Shown here: one piece after another, positions 1-8,649 of the stretch
Position numbering within the stretch: position 1 is the stretch's first letter
Layout: each line of letters opens with the position of its first letter
Source of the DNA: Syntrophaceae bacterium UBA1411
Lineage (GTDB): Bacteria; Desulfobacterota; Syntrophia; Syntrophales; Smithellaceae
Length of the DNA: 64,000 nucleotides
NCBI GenBank assembly: GCA_002304995.1
Contig: DBPV01000022.1
Location: 42,813 to 106,812 of the forward strand
Reading direction: 5' to 3'
Position numbers and translations under genes: made by a program
The notes under the pieces: model-generated
The model's database searches: none
Seen by the model: the letters and a program-made list of their open reading frames with translations, nothing else
Told to the model about the DNA's origin: nothing

Positions 1-372
1 AAACCCCGACAGCTTCAAAAACGACTGGAAATACCGGGCGGCTTTGTCGGGATGCGCGTCGAGCGTGTCGCGGATTTTCCCGATCAGATCGCCGAGATTT
101 TCCCGCGACTGGAAAATCGACGTATTTTTGACCACCACCGCCTTGGGCCCGCCCAAAAGCGAAGGCGCCAGCAGATGGTCCTGCAAAAGATCAAACTCGG
201 CGCTGTCGCCGTCGATGAAAAAAAGACCGAAATCGCGGTCGCCCGGAGCGATGAGCAGATCCAGAAGCTGCTCCAGGGCTTCGCTGATCAGATACTCTTC
301 GTCCCCGTACAGGAGATAGCAGGGCGCGACTTTACCCTTCTTCAAATCGCCGATCGCTTTTTCCAAAGTCAT
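1..372 (-). CDS. holA: DNA polymerase III delta subunit, N-terminal part (cut by window edge)
   Basis: Reading leftwards from an ATG at 372 the frame stays open for 124 codons up to the window edge. The protein begins MTLEKAIGDLKKGKVAPCYL and continues with LLYGDEEYLISEAL and LLGGPKAVVVKN, the usual N-terminal pattern of the HolA clamp-loader subunit. Delta opens the beta sliding clamp so that it can be loaded on DNA. Only the first third or so of a roughly 340-residue protein is present, so the clamp-binding and collar domains cannot be judged. The next gene upstream, a LOG protein, ends 29 bases away on the same strand, so the two may be co-transcribed. Confidence 0.8.
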   Translation of the reverse strand, partial: MTLEKAIGDLKKGKVAPCYLLYGDEEYLISEALEQLLDLLIAPGDRDFGLFFIDGDSAEFDLLQDHLLAPSLLGGPKAVVVKNTSIFQSRENLGDLIGKIRDTLDAHPDKAARYFQSFLKLSGF

Positions 373-401
373 GCGTGACGTCCGCGGGAAATGATTGCAA
401 T

Positions 402-1052
402 TTAAATGATGACGTACTTCTTGATGTGTTTGACGACTTCTTCCGGCTCATCGATGATCTGGATCATTTCAACGTCAAAAGGCAGGATCATGTCTTTTTG
501 CAGCATGCTGTCTCGCAGCCAGTCGAGAAGCCCCTGCCAGTAGTCGCGTCCCATCAGGATGACCGGAAAACTGCGAACGCGCTTGGTCTGGATCAGCGTG
601 AGGGCCTCGAAAAACTCGTCCATGGTCCCGTATCCGCCCGGCATGATCACGTAGGCGACGGCATACTTGACGAACATGACCTTGCGGATGAAAAAGTACT
701 TATAATCGAGCTGAAGGGTAGCGTAAGGATTGGGCTTCTGTTCAAAGGGAAGTTTGATGTTCATCCCCACGGACTGGCCGCCCGCTTCCGCCGCGCCCTT
801 GTTGGCCGCTTCCATGATCCCGGGACCGCCGCCGGTGATGACGGAAAAACCGCTCTGGGCCAAAAGCCGGCCGAGTTCTTCCGCCGCCGAGTAATATTTG
901 TCGCCGGGTTTGACGCGGGCCGAACCAAAAACCGTCACGGCGTTTTCGATGGAGGAAAGCACTTCAATGGATTCGACAAACTCCGCCATGATGCGGAAGA
1001 TCCGCCAGGATTCCTCCTTCGACAGCGCGTCGATTAAGTATTGCTTTTCCAT
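402..1052 (-). CDS. LOG family protein (Rossmann fold, TIGR00730 type nucleotide phosphoribohydrolase)
   Basis: Protein of 216 residues carrying the two signatures of the LOG or former lysine-decarboxylase-like family: GGGPGIMEAANKGAAEAGG and PGGYGTMDEFFEALT. Characterised members release the base from nucleoside 5'-monophosphates (cytokinin phosphoribohydrolase, PpnN), so a nucleotide-cleaving or salvage role is likely, but the substrate is not known here. The ATG at 1052 was preferred. An in-frame GTG at 1076 would add eight residues and contains the GGGAGG Shine-Dalgarno within its own reading frame. The protein is cytoplasmic with no signal peptide. Old annotations as a decarboxylase should not be trusted. 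Confidence 0.8.
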   Translation of the reverse strand: MEKQYLIDALSKEESWRIFRIMAEFVESIEVLSSIENAVTVFGSARVKPGDKYYSAAEELGRLLAQSGFSVITGGGPGIMEAANKGAAEAGGQSVGMNIKLPFEQKPNPYATLQLDYKYFFIRKVMFVKYAVAYVIMPGGYGTMDEFFEALTLIQTKRVRSFPVILMGRDYWQGLLDWLRDSMLQKDMILPFDVEMIQIIDEPEEVVKHIKKYVII

Positions 1053-1126
1053 ACGGTCCGCATCCTCCCACAGCACCGCCGATCGGCGCGGCCGGTCCGC
1101 CGCTGGCGGCCGAAATGAGTGATCAC

Positions 1127-1318
1127 TTAATTGCTGCGCCGGCGCTGAACCTTGGCCAGTCTGCGGCGCGCTTCAATGGTTTTTCTCTTCTTTTTCACGG
1201 AAGGCTTTTCATAAGCCCGGCGGACTTTCAGTTCCTTGAATAATCCGCTCTTCGACAGTTTGTTTTTCAAAATTTTAAGCGCTTTTTCGACATCGTTGTC
1301 AATCACTTTAACTTCCAA
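1127..1318 (-). CDS. rpsU: 30S ribosomal protein S21, TTG start
   Basis: A 63-residue, very basic protein starting LEVKVIDNDVEKALKILKNK and ending in a KKKRKTIEARRRLAKVQRRRSN tail, which is the S21 pattern. The start is a TTG at 1318 preceded by a clear AGGAGG (1325-1330); an upstream ATG at 1420 would add 34 residues translated from a terminator hairpin and is rejected. S21 sits on the 30S platform and helps initiation on structured messages. It follows lplA at a distance of about 300 bases and has its own structured leader, so it is probably transcribed alone or regulated separately. Confidence 0.93.
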   Translation of the reverse strand: MEVKVIDNDVEKALKILKNKLSKSGLFKELKVRRAYEKPSVKKKRKTIEARRRLAKVQRRRSN

Positions 1319-1372
1319 TGGCTTCCTCCTCTTTTGTTGTGATCCGGGTTTTTGGTTTTTGACTTTTAAATA

Positions 1373-1426
1373 CAAAAAAAGGGCAGCACGCCGCAGGAGA
1401 GACTTGTCCTGCGCCGTCAACTACCC
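1373..1426 (-). terminator. Intrinsic terminator or attenuator in front of rpsU
   Basis: On the minus strand a long stem (GGGTAG with CTGCCC outside, CGCAGGA with TCCTGCG inside, one mismatch region between) is followed directly by eight T residues (1380 to 1373). It lies 55 bases upstream of the rpsU start and about 190 bases after the lplA stop. It could end the lplA-gcvH message or act as an attenuator in the rpsU leader. Confidence 0.7.
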
Positions 1427-1462
1427 TGGAATTTCCAATAAATTTTAAATCACGCTCCTTGT

Positions 1463-1495
1463 CCGGAAATCCTGCCACCAACGGTGGATTTCCGG
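1463..1495. repeat. Inverted repeat in the lplA-rpsU gap
   Basis: CCGGAAAT (1463-1470) pairs with ATTTCCGG (1488-1495), with an inner CCACC-AAC-GGTGG stem. No T-tract follows on either strand. It may stabilise the 3' end of the lplA message; nothing else in 1421-1619 looks coding. Confidence 0.5.
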
Positions 1496-1619
1496 CGGTT
1501 TCCCGCAGAAAACTTTTCCCGGCGGCGAATCGTCTGGTCTGTGTTGCCCTCTCCGTCGCGCGGTAAGGTTTGCCTATATGCGATCCGGGCCAAAAATGCA
1601 ACTAAAATAAACCGATTCG

Positions 1620-2456
1620 TCAAAACGGCCCGGCGGGGGCAAAAGCATCCTTTTTCCGCCGGCGGGTCCAGGCCTCGCTGGCGTACTTTTTTACGAGCCG
1701 CGCGGCCAGCGACTCTTCCGCCGGCGTCAGCGGCTCCGGAACGAGGCGAATACCCAGTTCTTCGACAAATCCCCTTTGCAGGGCCTGGCAGAGCGCCTCG
1801 ACGCTGACGGGAGCGGCAAGAACCTGATTGACCGCCGCCACGCGGGACTGAAGCGTCCTGGCGGCATCCGGATCTCGCGGCCCCATCAGAGCGGCGTTTT
1901 TTTCCGGATCAAAACGCATCAGCAGCGAGCCGTGCTGCAAAAATCCGCCGTGGGTCCGCGTCTGCGCGCTGCCGCAGATTTTTTTCCCCTCCACGAGCAG
2001 TTCGCTGCCGAAAGGAACGGAAAAGCAGCAGGACGGCCGCTGGGCTCTGGAAACCGCCCCGGGGGGGGCTGCCGCCAGACGCGCGTCAATTCCCAGGGAA
2101 TACAGACCGCGCGCCAGGCACCGGCTGACGATTTCATAGGTGCGGTAAATGTCGTCGGGAAAAAGGCTTGCGCATCGCCCGGCCGCAAGCGCGTAGGTGA
2201 CTTCATCGCAGTGATAAACGGCTTTTCCGCCGGTGATCCGGCGCACGATGTCAACGCCGGCGGCGCGGCATAAATCGATGTGAATTTCCTTATCCAGATC
2301 CTGGAAATATCCGATGGAAACGGCCGGGTTCCGCCAGCCGTAAAAACGCAGGGTGGGGGGACGGTTGTTCCAGACGGTCTCCCGGAACACGGCCTCGTCA
2401 AGCGCCATGTTTTCAAAAGCGTCGCCGGACCGGTAATGGAGCAGCCGCCAGATCAT
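1620..2456 (-). CDS. lplA: Lipoate-protein ligase A family protein
   Basis: A 278-residue BPL/LplA fold protein opening MIWRLLHYRSGDAFENMALDEA and containing RITGGKAVYHCDEVTYAL, the RRxxGGxAVxH-type lipoyl-AMP binding loop, followed by a KICGSAQTRT lysine region. It should transfer lipoate or octanoate to carrier lysines. It lies only 9 bases after gcvH, whose product is an obvious acceptor, so the two form a lipoylation pair. From sequence alone I cannot separate free-lipoate ligase from octanoyl-transferase (LipM-like) activity. Confidence 0.85.
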   Translation of the reverse strand: MIWRLLHYRSGDAFENMALDEAVFRETVWNNRPPTLRFYGWRNPAVSIGYFQDLDKEIHIDLCRAAGVDIVRRITGGKAVYHCDEVTYALAAGRCASLFPDDIYRTYEIVSRCLARGLYSLGIDARLAAAPPGAVSRAQRPSCCFSVPFGSELLVEGKKICGSAQTRTHGGFLQHGSLLMRFDPEKNAALMGPRDPDAARTLQSRVAAVNQVLAAPVSVEALCQALQRGFVEELGIRLVPEPLTPAEESLAARLVKKYASEAWTRRRKKDAFAPAGPF

Positions 2457-2465
2457 GGAAGGGCG

Positions 2466-2861
2466 TCAATCCGCTTCCTGCTGCATGATATAATCATGAT
2501 ACCCCGCCGCATCCAGAAGATCATCGAGTTGTTCCATATCGTCCATCTCAATCACGACCAGCCAGCCGGTATCGTGAGGATCGCTGTTGATGATGCCGAT
2601 GTCGTCGTTGATGTCCTCGTTGACGCTGACGATTGTTCCGCTCACCGAGGCAATCAAATCCACGACCGCCTTGGTGGATTCAATGGAGCCGAAAGCCTCA
2701 TCCCGCTCCACATACATATCAATTTCAGGGAATTCGATGGACAGGATCTCTCCCAGGCTTTCCTGGGCGTAATCCGTAATCCCCAGTGTGGCCATATCTC
2801 CGTCAACCCGCACCCAGATGTGTTCGCGACTGTAAAGTAGGTCTTCTGGAAACACCTTCAT
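2466..2861 (-). CDS. gcvH: Glycine cleavage system H protein
   Basis: A 131-residue lipoyl-domain protein of normal GcvH length. The lipoylated lysine is K64 in GSIESTKAVVDLI, followed by the SGTIVSVNED turn. H protein carries the aminomethyl group between the P, T and L proteins of glycine cleavage. No P, T or L gene is in this window. The adjacent ligase gene lplA probably modifies it. In anaerobes of this kind stand-alone H proteins also serve the reductive glycine route or lipoyl relay, which the sequence cannot resolve. Confidence 0.93.
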   Translation of the reverse strand: MKVFPEDLLYSREHIWVRVDGDMATLGITDYAQESLGEILSIEFPEIDMYVERDEAFGSIESTKAVVDLIASVSGTIVSVNEDINDDIGIINSDPHDTGWLVVIEMDDMEQLDDLLDAAGYHDYIMQQEAD

Positions 2862-2880
2862 AACAGCATAACCTCAAAAT

Positions 2881-3969
2881 TCATTCTATGACGATGAGTT
2901 TCTTGTTCATTCCGGTCAGGAGCTCGCAGCCGTTCTCTTTTACAAAAACCGTGTCTTCAATCCGGATGCCCCAGCGGCCTGGGTAATAGACGCCGGGTTC
3001 GACCGTGACGACCATGCCGGCCGTCAGAACATCCCGGGAATTCGGCGCCAGACGCGGCGCCTCATGAACCTCCAGACCGACACCGTGACCTGTGCCGTGA
3101 ACAAAATAGCGTCCGTACTTGTCACCCAGCGTGCTGCGAACCAGCGCGTCCACGTCAGCAGCGGTTCTCCCCGCCCGAACAAACGCAATCGCATCATCAT
3201 GCGCGCGCAGCACCGCACGATAAGCATTTTTTTGGACGGCTGTCAATTCCCCAATTGCAAACGTGCAGGTTTCATCGGAGCAGTATCCCCGGTACTTGAC
3301 GCCGAAGTCAATGACCACAAAATCGCCGTGGCGCAGCCGGCGTTTGGTCGGTTTCGCGTGCGGCAGCGCCCCGTGCGGACCGGAAGCAACAATCGTTTCA
3401 AACGACACCTGCTCGGCGCCTGCCCGGCGCGCAATCCATTCCAGCTGCAGCGCCGTTTCCTGCTCCGTCCAGCCGGGCCGCATTTCCCGGGCCAGCGCGG
3501 CGATGGCCGCGGAGGCGATGGCCGCCGCTTTCTTCATCACCGCCTTTTCCCGCCGGTCCTTGACGGCCCGCAGCCCCGCCAGCTCATCGCCCAGCGGAAC
3601 CAGCGTGACGCCTTTCATCTTTTTTCTCAGGTCGTTGTACGTCTCCACACTCACCGACACCGCTTCAAAACCGACGCTTTTGAGCTTCAGCGCCTGGACC
3701 GCCTCGGCGATGCCCTGGTTCTGATTCTGGACCTGAATCACCGGAATTCCCGCAGCTTCGGCGGCGGCCTGTGTCGTGTAGCGGCCGTCCACCAGCAGCC
3801 GGTCACCGTCCGCCCCCAGCAGGAATATGCCGGCGCTGCCCGTAAATCCCGTCAGGTAGCGGACGTGGCTCATTGTAGAAAAGACAATCCCGTCAAGGCG
3901 GTTTCTGCACAGTTTTTCCCGGACGGCTTTTCTTCTGGCGTGTAGGAAATGGGAGAGGGACTGCGACAT
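2881..3969 (-). CDS. pepQ: M24 family aminopeptidase / Xaa-Pro dipeptidase
   Basis: A 362-residue protein with a creatinase N-terminal domain (residues 10-135) and a pita-bread M24 catalytic domain. The metal ligands are visible: DFGVKYRGYCSDE (two Asp), HGTGHGVGLEVHE (His), VEPGVYYPGRWGIRIED (two Glu). It should cleave Xaa-Pro peptide bonds in the cytoplasm. It is 19 bases upstream of gcvH on the same strand, so pepQ-gcvH-lplA probably form one unit. In many Deltaproteobacteria a pepQ precedes efp, which is not seen here. Confidence 0.88.
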   Translation of the reverse strand: MSQSLSHFLHARRKAVREKLCRNRLDGIVFSTMSHVRYLTGFTGSAGIFLLGADGDRLLVDGRYTTQAAAEAAGIPVIQVQNQNQGIAEAVQALKLKSVGFEAVSVSVETYNDLRKKMKGVTLVPLGDELAGLRAVKDRREKAVMKKAAAIASAAIAALAREMRPGWTEQETALQLEWIARRAGAEQVSFETIVASGPHGALPHAKPTKRRLRHGDFVVIDFGVKYRGYCSDETCTFAIGELTAVQKNAYRAVLRAHDDAIAFVRAGRTAADVDALVRSTLGDKYGRYFVHGTGHGVGLEVHEAPRLAPNSRDVLTAGMVVTVEPGVYYPGRWGIRIEDTVFVKENGCELLTGMNKKLIVIE

Positions 3970-4006
3970 GAATCTCGATCCTGTAAAGCTTAGGCGATGG
4001 TCTGAA

Positions 4007-4042
4007 AGCGCGCCCTTCGGGCGCTCCGCCCCGCGGCGCGCT
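4007..4042. repeat. GC-rich inverted repeat upstream of pepQ
   Basis: AGCGCGCC (4007-4014) pairs with GGCGCGCT (4035-4042), with a second alternative hairpin GCGCCC-TTC-GGGCGC inside. A short T-tract follows on the plus strand only, where no gene precedes it. The 214-base gap 3970-4183 holds nothing else that I recognise. Confidence 0.4.
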
Positions 4043-4183
4043 GCTTTTTATTCATGTGGTTTTGCAACCGGTTTACAAAATTGCGGATGTTCCATGGCTC
4101 AAACAAAGACGACGCCGGCGCTGCTTTCTCCCGACGGAAATCGGGCGTTGTCTTTCCGGAAAAAAAAATCCGGCGGTTCCGGT

Positions 4184-4945
4184 TCACGGCAAGAGCTGTA
4201 AATACTCCCGGGACTTCTGCGCAAAAGGCGACTGCGGCGCCAGTTTGATCACCTGCGTAAAAGACTTTCGGGCATTGGCTGTGTCGCGAATTTTTAAATA
4301 CGTTTCGCCCAGAAAAAAATGGGCATCATAGATCTCCGGGTCCAGCGTGACGGATTTTTCCAGATGTTGTCTGGCCTGGACCAGATTTGACTTTTTTATA
4401 TAGATGAGCCCGATATTTTTTTCAATTTGCGCCTGCAACACGCCCATCCTGTCCTGCTGCAGGGCCTGCTGGTAGCGGGACAGCGCCACATCGTAATTTT
4501 GCAGATTGTAATACGCCCAACCGGAATTGTACAGGGCAAGCGCGGGCGTTGCGTAAAGATAATTTTTCAGCGCCCGGTCGAAAGACGCAACCGCCTTTTC
4601 CCACTGGCCCATGTCCATGTAAATCGCCCCGATATAATTGTGCGCTTCCGAGTAATCGGATTTCAGGTCGACGGCCTTTTGGAAACGCTCCATGGCCAGA
4701 TCCCGCAAACCCCGGCCGTGGTAGGCAACCCCTAAGTAATAGTTGATGGTCGGATCGTTGGGCGCATTTTTGTCTGCTTCCATCAGTTCCTTGAGCGCGC
4801 CGATATACTGTCCGGCTTCAATCAGAGACATACCCTTTTTCAGATAGAGATCCGCCTGCTCCCGATGCCAGGGCGTACTGGTGCAGGAAACCGCCAGCCA
4901 TTGCAAGAGCAATACAAGGAGAAGCACGGGAATTTTCAGTTTCAT
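4184..4945 (-). CDS. TPR-repeat lipoprotein, PilW/PilF-like pilus assembly factor
   Basis: A 253-residue protein with a lipoprotein signal (LLLQWLAVSC, lipobox cysteine near residue 21) followed by about six tetratricopeptide repeats, for example PTINYYLGVAYHGRGLRDLA and SEAHNYIGAIYMDMGQWEKA. Proteins of this type (PilF/PilW) sit in the outer membrane and help the PilQ secretin to multimerise. The gene lies directly after pilQ, separated by a terminator, which supports that role. The ATG at 4945 was chosen because the longer frame would begin inside the terminator hairpin. Confidence 0.75.
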   Translation of the reverse strand: MKLKIPVLLLVLLLQWLAVSCTSTPWHREQADLYLKKGMSLIEAGQYIGALKELMEADKNAPNDPTINYYLGVAYHGRGLRDLAMERFQKAVDLKSDYSEAHNYIGAIYMDMGQWEKAVASFDRALKNYLYATPALALYNSGWAYYNLQNYDVALSRYQQALQQDRMGVLQAQIEKNIGLIYIKKSNLVQARQHLEKSVTLDPEIYDAHFFLGETYLKIRDTANARKSFTQVIKLAPQSPFAQKSREYLQLLP

Positions 4946-4991
4946 GATGCCATCATCCTGATCGTTTTTTCTTTTCCGCCTGTCTGGGCAT

Positions 4992-5031
4992 AAAAACCCC
5001 CTTTGCATGACAGCATGCAGAGGGGTTTTTT
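4992..5031 (-). terminator. Terminator after pilQ
   Basis: AAAAACCCC (4992-5000) pairs with GGGGTTTTT (5022-5030) around an inner TGCATG/CATGCA stem with loop ACAG. It starts about 20 bases after the pilQ stop and has A/T tracts on both sides, so it can work in both directions. Confidence 0.85.
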
Positions 5032-5051
5032 AAATGAAACCCGTGAAATGA

Positions 5052-6833
5052 TTATTTCCGGTTGCGGCAGCGGTCCAGTTGATTGAGGTTCTTCGTGTCG
5101 CATTCATCTTCCACGTAACCGGATCCGGACAATATCTTCGGTGTGATAAATACCATCAACTGCCGTTTTTGCCGCGAAACATTTTCCGTTTTAAAAAGCC
5201 ATCCCAGGATGGGAACTTTGTAAACCCAGGGAACGCCGCTTACAATTTTGTTTTCCTGCGTGCGAAAAACGCCGCCGATGACCACCGTATCGCCGTCCAT
5301 GATGACAACCTTGGATTCCACTTCATTTTTGCGAATCGGCGGATTGCCCTGCAGTTTTTCGCCCTGCGCATAATCCGGCGTATCATTCGTCGCCTTGATT
5401 TCCATGGAAATCCGGCCTTCGTCGGTGATTTTGGGTTTCACTTCCAGCCGCAGAACCGCTTCCTTGAAGGTCACGGTCGCGGGCGACGTTCCGGACGCGG
5501 GCGTCACATAGGGAACTTCGTCGCCCTGCTTGATGACGGCTTTCACATTGTCCATCGTCACGACCTTCGGCGAGGAAATCACCCGCCCCTGGGTGGTTGC
5601 CTCCAGCGCGGAGAGCTGCGTCTCAATAAACGTGCGCGCGCCGCCGAAGACAATGCCCAGCGTGGGGCCGAGGAGACTGGACGGAAAGTTCACCGCGGCC
5701 ATGGTCAGCGGATCGACTGTTCCCGCTTTCAAAAAGGGGATTTCGCTCGGATACGTCAGTTTCTGGGCGTTGGTTTGCGTGAGCGGATTGGTGCCGAAGG
5801 CCATTCCCAAACCGTAGGATCCGATGGAAGAATGGTTGCCGAATCCCCACTGGATGCCGAGATTGCGGACAAAATCTTCCGACGCTTCAACGATTTTGGC
5901 TTCAATGAGGATCTGGCGCAATTTGCCTTTTTCCGCCAGCTCCTGTATTTCTTTTGCTTTGCGGTCTTCTTCCGCCTTGCGAATCTCTTCCTCCGCTGCT
6001 TTCTTAACCTGGATATCCTTCCTCTGTCTTTCCAGAGTCATAACCGTGATGACGTCGCCGGTTTCCTGCTTGGTCAGGCCGTGAACCCGTAAAATGGCTT
6101 CCAGGGCCTGATCCCACGGCACACTCTTCATCGACAGTGTGACATTGCCCTTGACGTCATCGCCGGAAATGATGCTCACATTGCCGTATTCCGCCATCAG
6201 GCGCAGAACACTTTTAATGTCCGCTTCCTGAAAATCAAGGGAGATGATCCGGTCGGCCTGGCGTTTCGTGAAATCGCGCCGCGCGGGCCGTTTGATTTCC
6301 TGATCCTCATCGGCGCCCTGTCCCGAAACCGCGGCCTGCTTCTCGCGGACGGCGCTTAATTTTGCTTCGATGCCGGAAATGTTGAAGTCGATGATGACGA
6401 GCTTTCCTTCCTGCCGTATGGAATACGGCACGCTTTCCTTCAGGATGATTTTGAGGTTCACCCACGATCGGCCTGCCGTCGTCTGCGGCTGGGCCTGCAC
6501 GGCCGTTACATTGAGCAGACGCCCGGCGCCGAGGGGTTCCCGCATCCCGTCGGGAACAAACAAATTCTCCAGCCGGACGAGCAGACTGTTGTCCGGTTGC
6601 AGGGACGGAGGAGACAGAGCCGGTTGCCGGGAAACCACCAGACTGACGCGCTCCCGCCCGGCCAGTTTTTCAAACAACACGTTTTCCAGATACCCCACGG
6701 CAGCGGATTCGTTTTTTCCCGCGGCGGTTTTATTTGAATCTGCGCCCGCTCCTGCGGCGACTCCGGAGGATACGGACAGGAAAATCCAGAGGACTATAAA
6801 AGCAGGAATGATTTTGAATAAAGTTTTTTTCAT
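5052..6833 (-). CDS. pilQ: Type IV pilus secretin PilQ
   Basis: A 593-residue secretin: signal peptide (residues 1-27), AMIN domain (about 50-155), STN/N0 domain with ISLDFQEADIKSVLRLMAEYGNVSII, an N1-type domain with a Lys/Glu-rich coiled insert (KKAAEEEIRKAEEDRKAKE), then the secretin core with VPYVTPASGTSPATVTFKEA and the C-terminal VIGGVFRTQE and VPILGWLFKTE motifs. It forms the outer-membrane pore through which the pilus fibre leaves. It is the last gene of pilM-N-O-P-Q and is followed by a terminator and a TPR pilotin-like gene. Confidence 0.95.
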   Translation of the reverse strand: MKKTLFKIIPAFIVLWIFLSVSSGVAAGAGADSNKTAAGKNESAAVGYLENVLFEKLAGRERVSLVVSRQPALSPPSLQPDNSLLVRLENLFVPDGMREPLGAGRLLNVTAVQAQPQTTAGRSWVNLKIILKESVPYSIRQEGKLVIIDFNISGIEAKLSAVREKQAAVSGQGADEDQEIKRPARRDFTKRQADRIISLDFQEADIKSVLRLMAEYGNVSIISGDDVKGNVTLSMKSVPWDQALEAILRVHGLTKQETGDVITVMTLERQRKDIQVKKAAEEEIRKAEEDRKAKEIQELAEKGKLRQILIEAKIVEASEDFVRNLGIQWGFGNHSSIGSYGLGMAFGTNPLTQTNAQKLTYPSEIPFLKAGTVDPLTMAAVNFPSSLLGPTLGIVFGGARTFIETQLSALEATTQGRVISSPKVVTMDNVKAVIKQGDEVPYVTPASGTSPATVTFKEAVLRLEVKPKITDEGRISMEIKATNDTPDYAQGEKLQGNPPIRKNEVESKVVIMDGDTVVIGGVFRTQENKIVSGVPWVYKVPILGWLFKTENVSRQKRQLMVFITPKILSGSGYVEDECDTKNLNQLDRCRNRK

Positions 6834-6845
6834 GACAGTACCTCG

Positions 6846-7388
6846 TTAAATATTTTTACGCAGCTTCAAAATAATTCTCTTAACTTTTTTCCCGTCTTCC
6901 TCATCCACCGTCAGCCGGTCCGCAAGAATATCCGTCACTTTTCCATTGCGAAGACCGATGCGCGTTCCGACAAATAGCGGGTAAAACCGTTTCGCCGAAT
7001 CTTCGACGATCGCGATGCGCCTCATCTCATCCCCGATGATGCCGACAAGCCGGAAGCTTTCCACATCCGCCCTCTGCAACGGGAAAATGGACTCCACCTG
7101 GGCCTCCTTTTCCTTCTTCACCGCTTTAACTTCAACGTCCATAAACGGTTTGAACGGATCGGGCTTGCCCAGAGGATTATAGCTGTAAGAGCTGTCCTGC
7201 GCAGGCGCAGGAGAGACCGACGGTGCGGCGGGCATCGGAACCGGAACCAGCCCGGGAGCTGTTCCCGAAGGCAGGGACTGCCCGGCAGCTTTGGGAATCT
7301 CGGCGCCGGCGGCGCCAAAAGCCGCCGCAAAAAGAATCAGCAAGACGCCCCAAACGATGACTTTATTTTTTTTCATTTTTCTTTTCAT
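6846..7388 (-). CDS. pilP: Type IV pilus lipoprotein-type assembly protein PilP
   Basis: About 180 residues with an N-terminal membrane or signal segment (VIVWGVLLILFAAAFGAAGA), a proline-rich linker and a C-terminal beta-domain with GKPDPFKPF and VESFRLVGIIGDEMRRIAIVED, the hallmark of PilP. No lipobox cysteine is visible, unlike in Pseudomonas. PilP links the inner-membrane PilN-PilO pair to PilQ. The gene overlaps the end of pilO by 26 bases; two in-frame ATGs (7388 and 7376) are possible. Confidence 0.88.
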   Translation of the reverse strand: MKRKMKKNKVIVWGVLLILFAAAFGAAGAEIPKAAGQSLPSGTAPGLVPVPMPAAPSVSPAPAQDSSYSYNPLGKPDPFKPFMDVEVKAVKKEKEAQVESIFPLQRADVESFRLVGIIGDEMRRIAIVEDSAKRFYPLFVGTRIGLRNGKVTDILADRLTVDEEDGKKVKRIILKLRKNI

Positions 7389-8097
7389 GAGTCGGCTCTT
7401 GTTTATCCACAAACATGTACGTCCTGATCGTGCAGGATGTCGTAAGAAGATATCCCCGTCCCTTGACTTCCTTGCGATCGCCTATGGAAACATCGGACAC
7501 ATTGACAATCCGCGGCAATTTGGCGACTTTTTCGAAAAAATGCACCGTATTTTGGAAATGGCCCGTCACCGTAACTTTCACCGGAATTTCCTGGTAAAAA
7601 GGCTCCGGCTCGGCCGGTTTTTTGCCGTCTCCTTTGGCCGCCGGCTTCTTGGGCGCCGCCGTTTTCTGGTCGGACGGCTTCAGCAGCGCTGAAACCGCCG
7701 GTGTTTCCAGCTCCGCCTGCTCCAGCGTTTTAGCCACAGCAGCTTGCGGCTCAAATAAAACGAATTCAATATCGGCGTCTCTGCCCGCCAGGGCAACGGA
7801 ATGAAAAAGTCCCGGAATTTCCCGCTGGTCGGGAAGTTTCAACAGGGCCACTTTGTAATTTTCCTCAAGCGCCGCGACTTCGGCTTTATACTTGTCGTAC
7901 TGCAGGACGATTTTTTCCTTCTGCGTAATCTGCGCCCGGATGCTTTCCAGATCCTTCTCCAGGGTTGCTTTTTTCGTCAGGACGTCCGACAAAAAATAAA
8001 AGTAATACAGGTAGCCGATGATAAAAACCACCAGAATGACAATCAGAGCTTTGGCCTGGGGAGACAATTTTTTCAGATCATTTACCGTTATGGCCAT
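7363..8097 (-). CDS. pilO: Type IV pilus inner-membrane protein PilO
   Basis: A 244-residue bitopic protein: short cytoplasmic N-terminus, one transmembrane helix (ALIVILVVFIIGYLYYFYFL, near 18-38), a coiled coil (about 45-100) and a ferredoxin-like periplasmic domain interrupted by an Ala/Pro/Lys-rich insert (KPSDQKTAAPKKPAAKGDGKK). It pairs with PilN to align the pilus motor with the secretin. It begins 3 bases after pilN ends and overlaps pilP. Confidence 0.9.
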   Translation of the reverse strand: MAITVNDLKKLSPQAKALIVILVVFIIGYLYYFYFLSDVLTKKATLEKDLESIRAQITQKEKIVLQYDKYKAEVAALEENYKVALLKLPDQREIPGLFHSVALAGRDADIEFVLFEPQAAVAKTLEQAELETPAVSALLKPSDQKTAAPKKPAAKGDGKKPAEPEPFYQEIPVKVTVTGHFQNTVHFFEKVAKLPRIVNVSDVSIGDRKEVKGRGYLLTTSCTIRTYMFVDKQEPTHEKKNEKK

Positions 8098-8100
8098 AGG

Positions 8101-8649
8101 TTAAAACCCCTTTTTCATTTTACAGGAAAAAATAAAACGCTGCAGGGTGACACCGGCAATATCCGTTTTCTTGGAGGAAACCAGATCGACCGACTGAATG
8201 GGCGGAAAGTTTTCAATGGTTTTCATAAAATTCGCAGCGGCAATATTGTCCCGGCCGATGCCCTCGATGGTCAGGCTGTCCTTGCTCTGCGCTAATTTCA
8301 CCAGCCAGATATCTTTTTGCGGCACCAGCATGGCCAGATCATCCAGCGTTTTCACAGGCAAAAGACGGTTCTCTTCCAGCTTGGCGATTACCGCCAGTTT
8401 CAATTGCAGTTCCGCTTTCTTGAGCTTGAATTTTTCCAGGTCGCCGACTTTTTCATTTAACACCTTCAGCGTTTGCTGGGATTCGGTCATTTTTGCTTCC
8501 AGATCCCGAACCTGGGAAACCATATAAATCTGCAGCCAGACCAGACAGAGGAGGAAGAGGATGAAGACACCCACGATAATGGTGATCTGCCGGGACAGAT
8601 TTTCTTTCTTTTCTTTTTCGCGGTAAGGTAAAAGATTAATCTTAATCAT
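8101..8649 (-). CDS. pilN: Type IV pilus inner-membrane protein PilN
   Basis: A 182-residue protein starting MIKINLLPYREKEK, the conserved INLLP motif by which PilN docks into the groove of PilM. It continues with one transmembrane helix (IIVGVFILFLLCLVWLQIY), a coiled coil and a small ferredoxin-like periplasmic domain. Its start overlaps the end of pilM by four bases, consistent with translational coupling. Confidence 0.93.
   Translation of the reverse strand: MIKINLLPYREKEKKENLSRQITIIVGVFILFLLCLVWLQIYMVSQVRDLEAKMTESQQTLKVLNEKVGDLEKFKLKKAELQLKLAVIAKLEENRLLPVKTLDDLAMLVPQKDIWLVKLAQSKDSLTIEGIGRDNIAAANFMKTIENFPPIQSVDLVSSKKTDIAGVTLQRFIFSCKMKKGF

Noticed and set aside
1319..1420. N-terminal extension of rpsU from ATG 1420
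   Set aside because: The extra 34 residues would be translated from a terminator hairpin with T-tract. The TTG at 1318 has AGGAGG in the right place and starts the normal S21 sequence.
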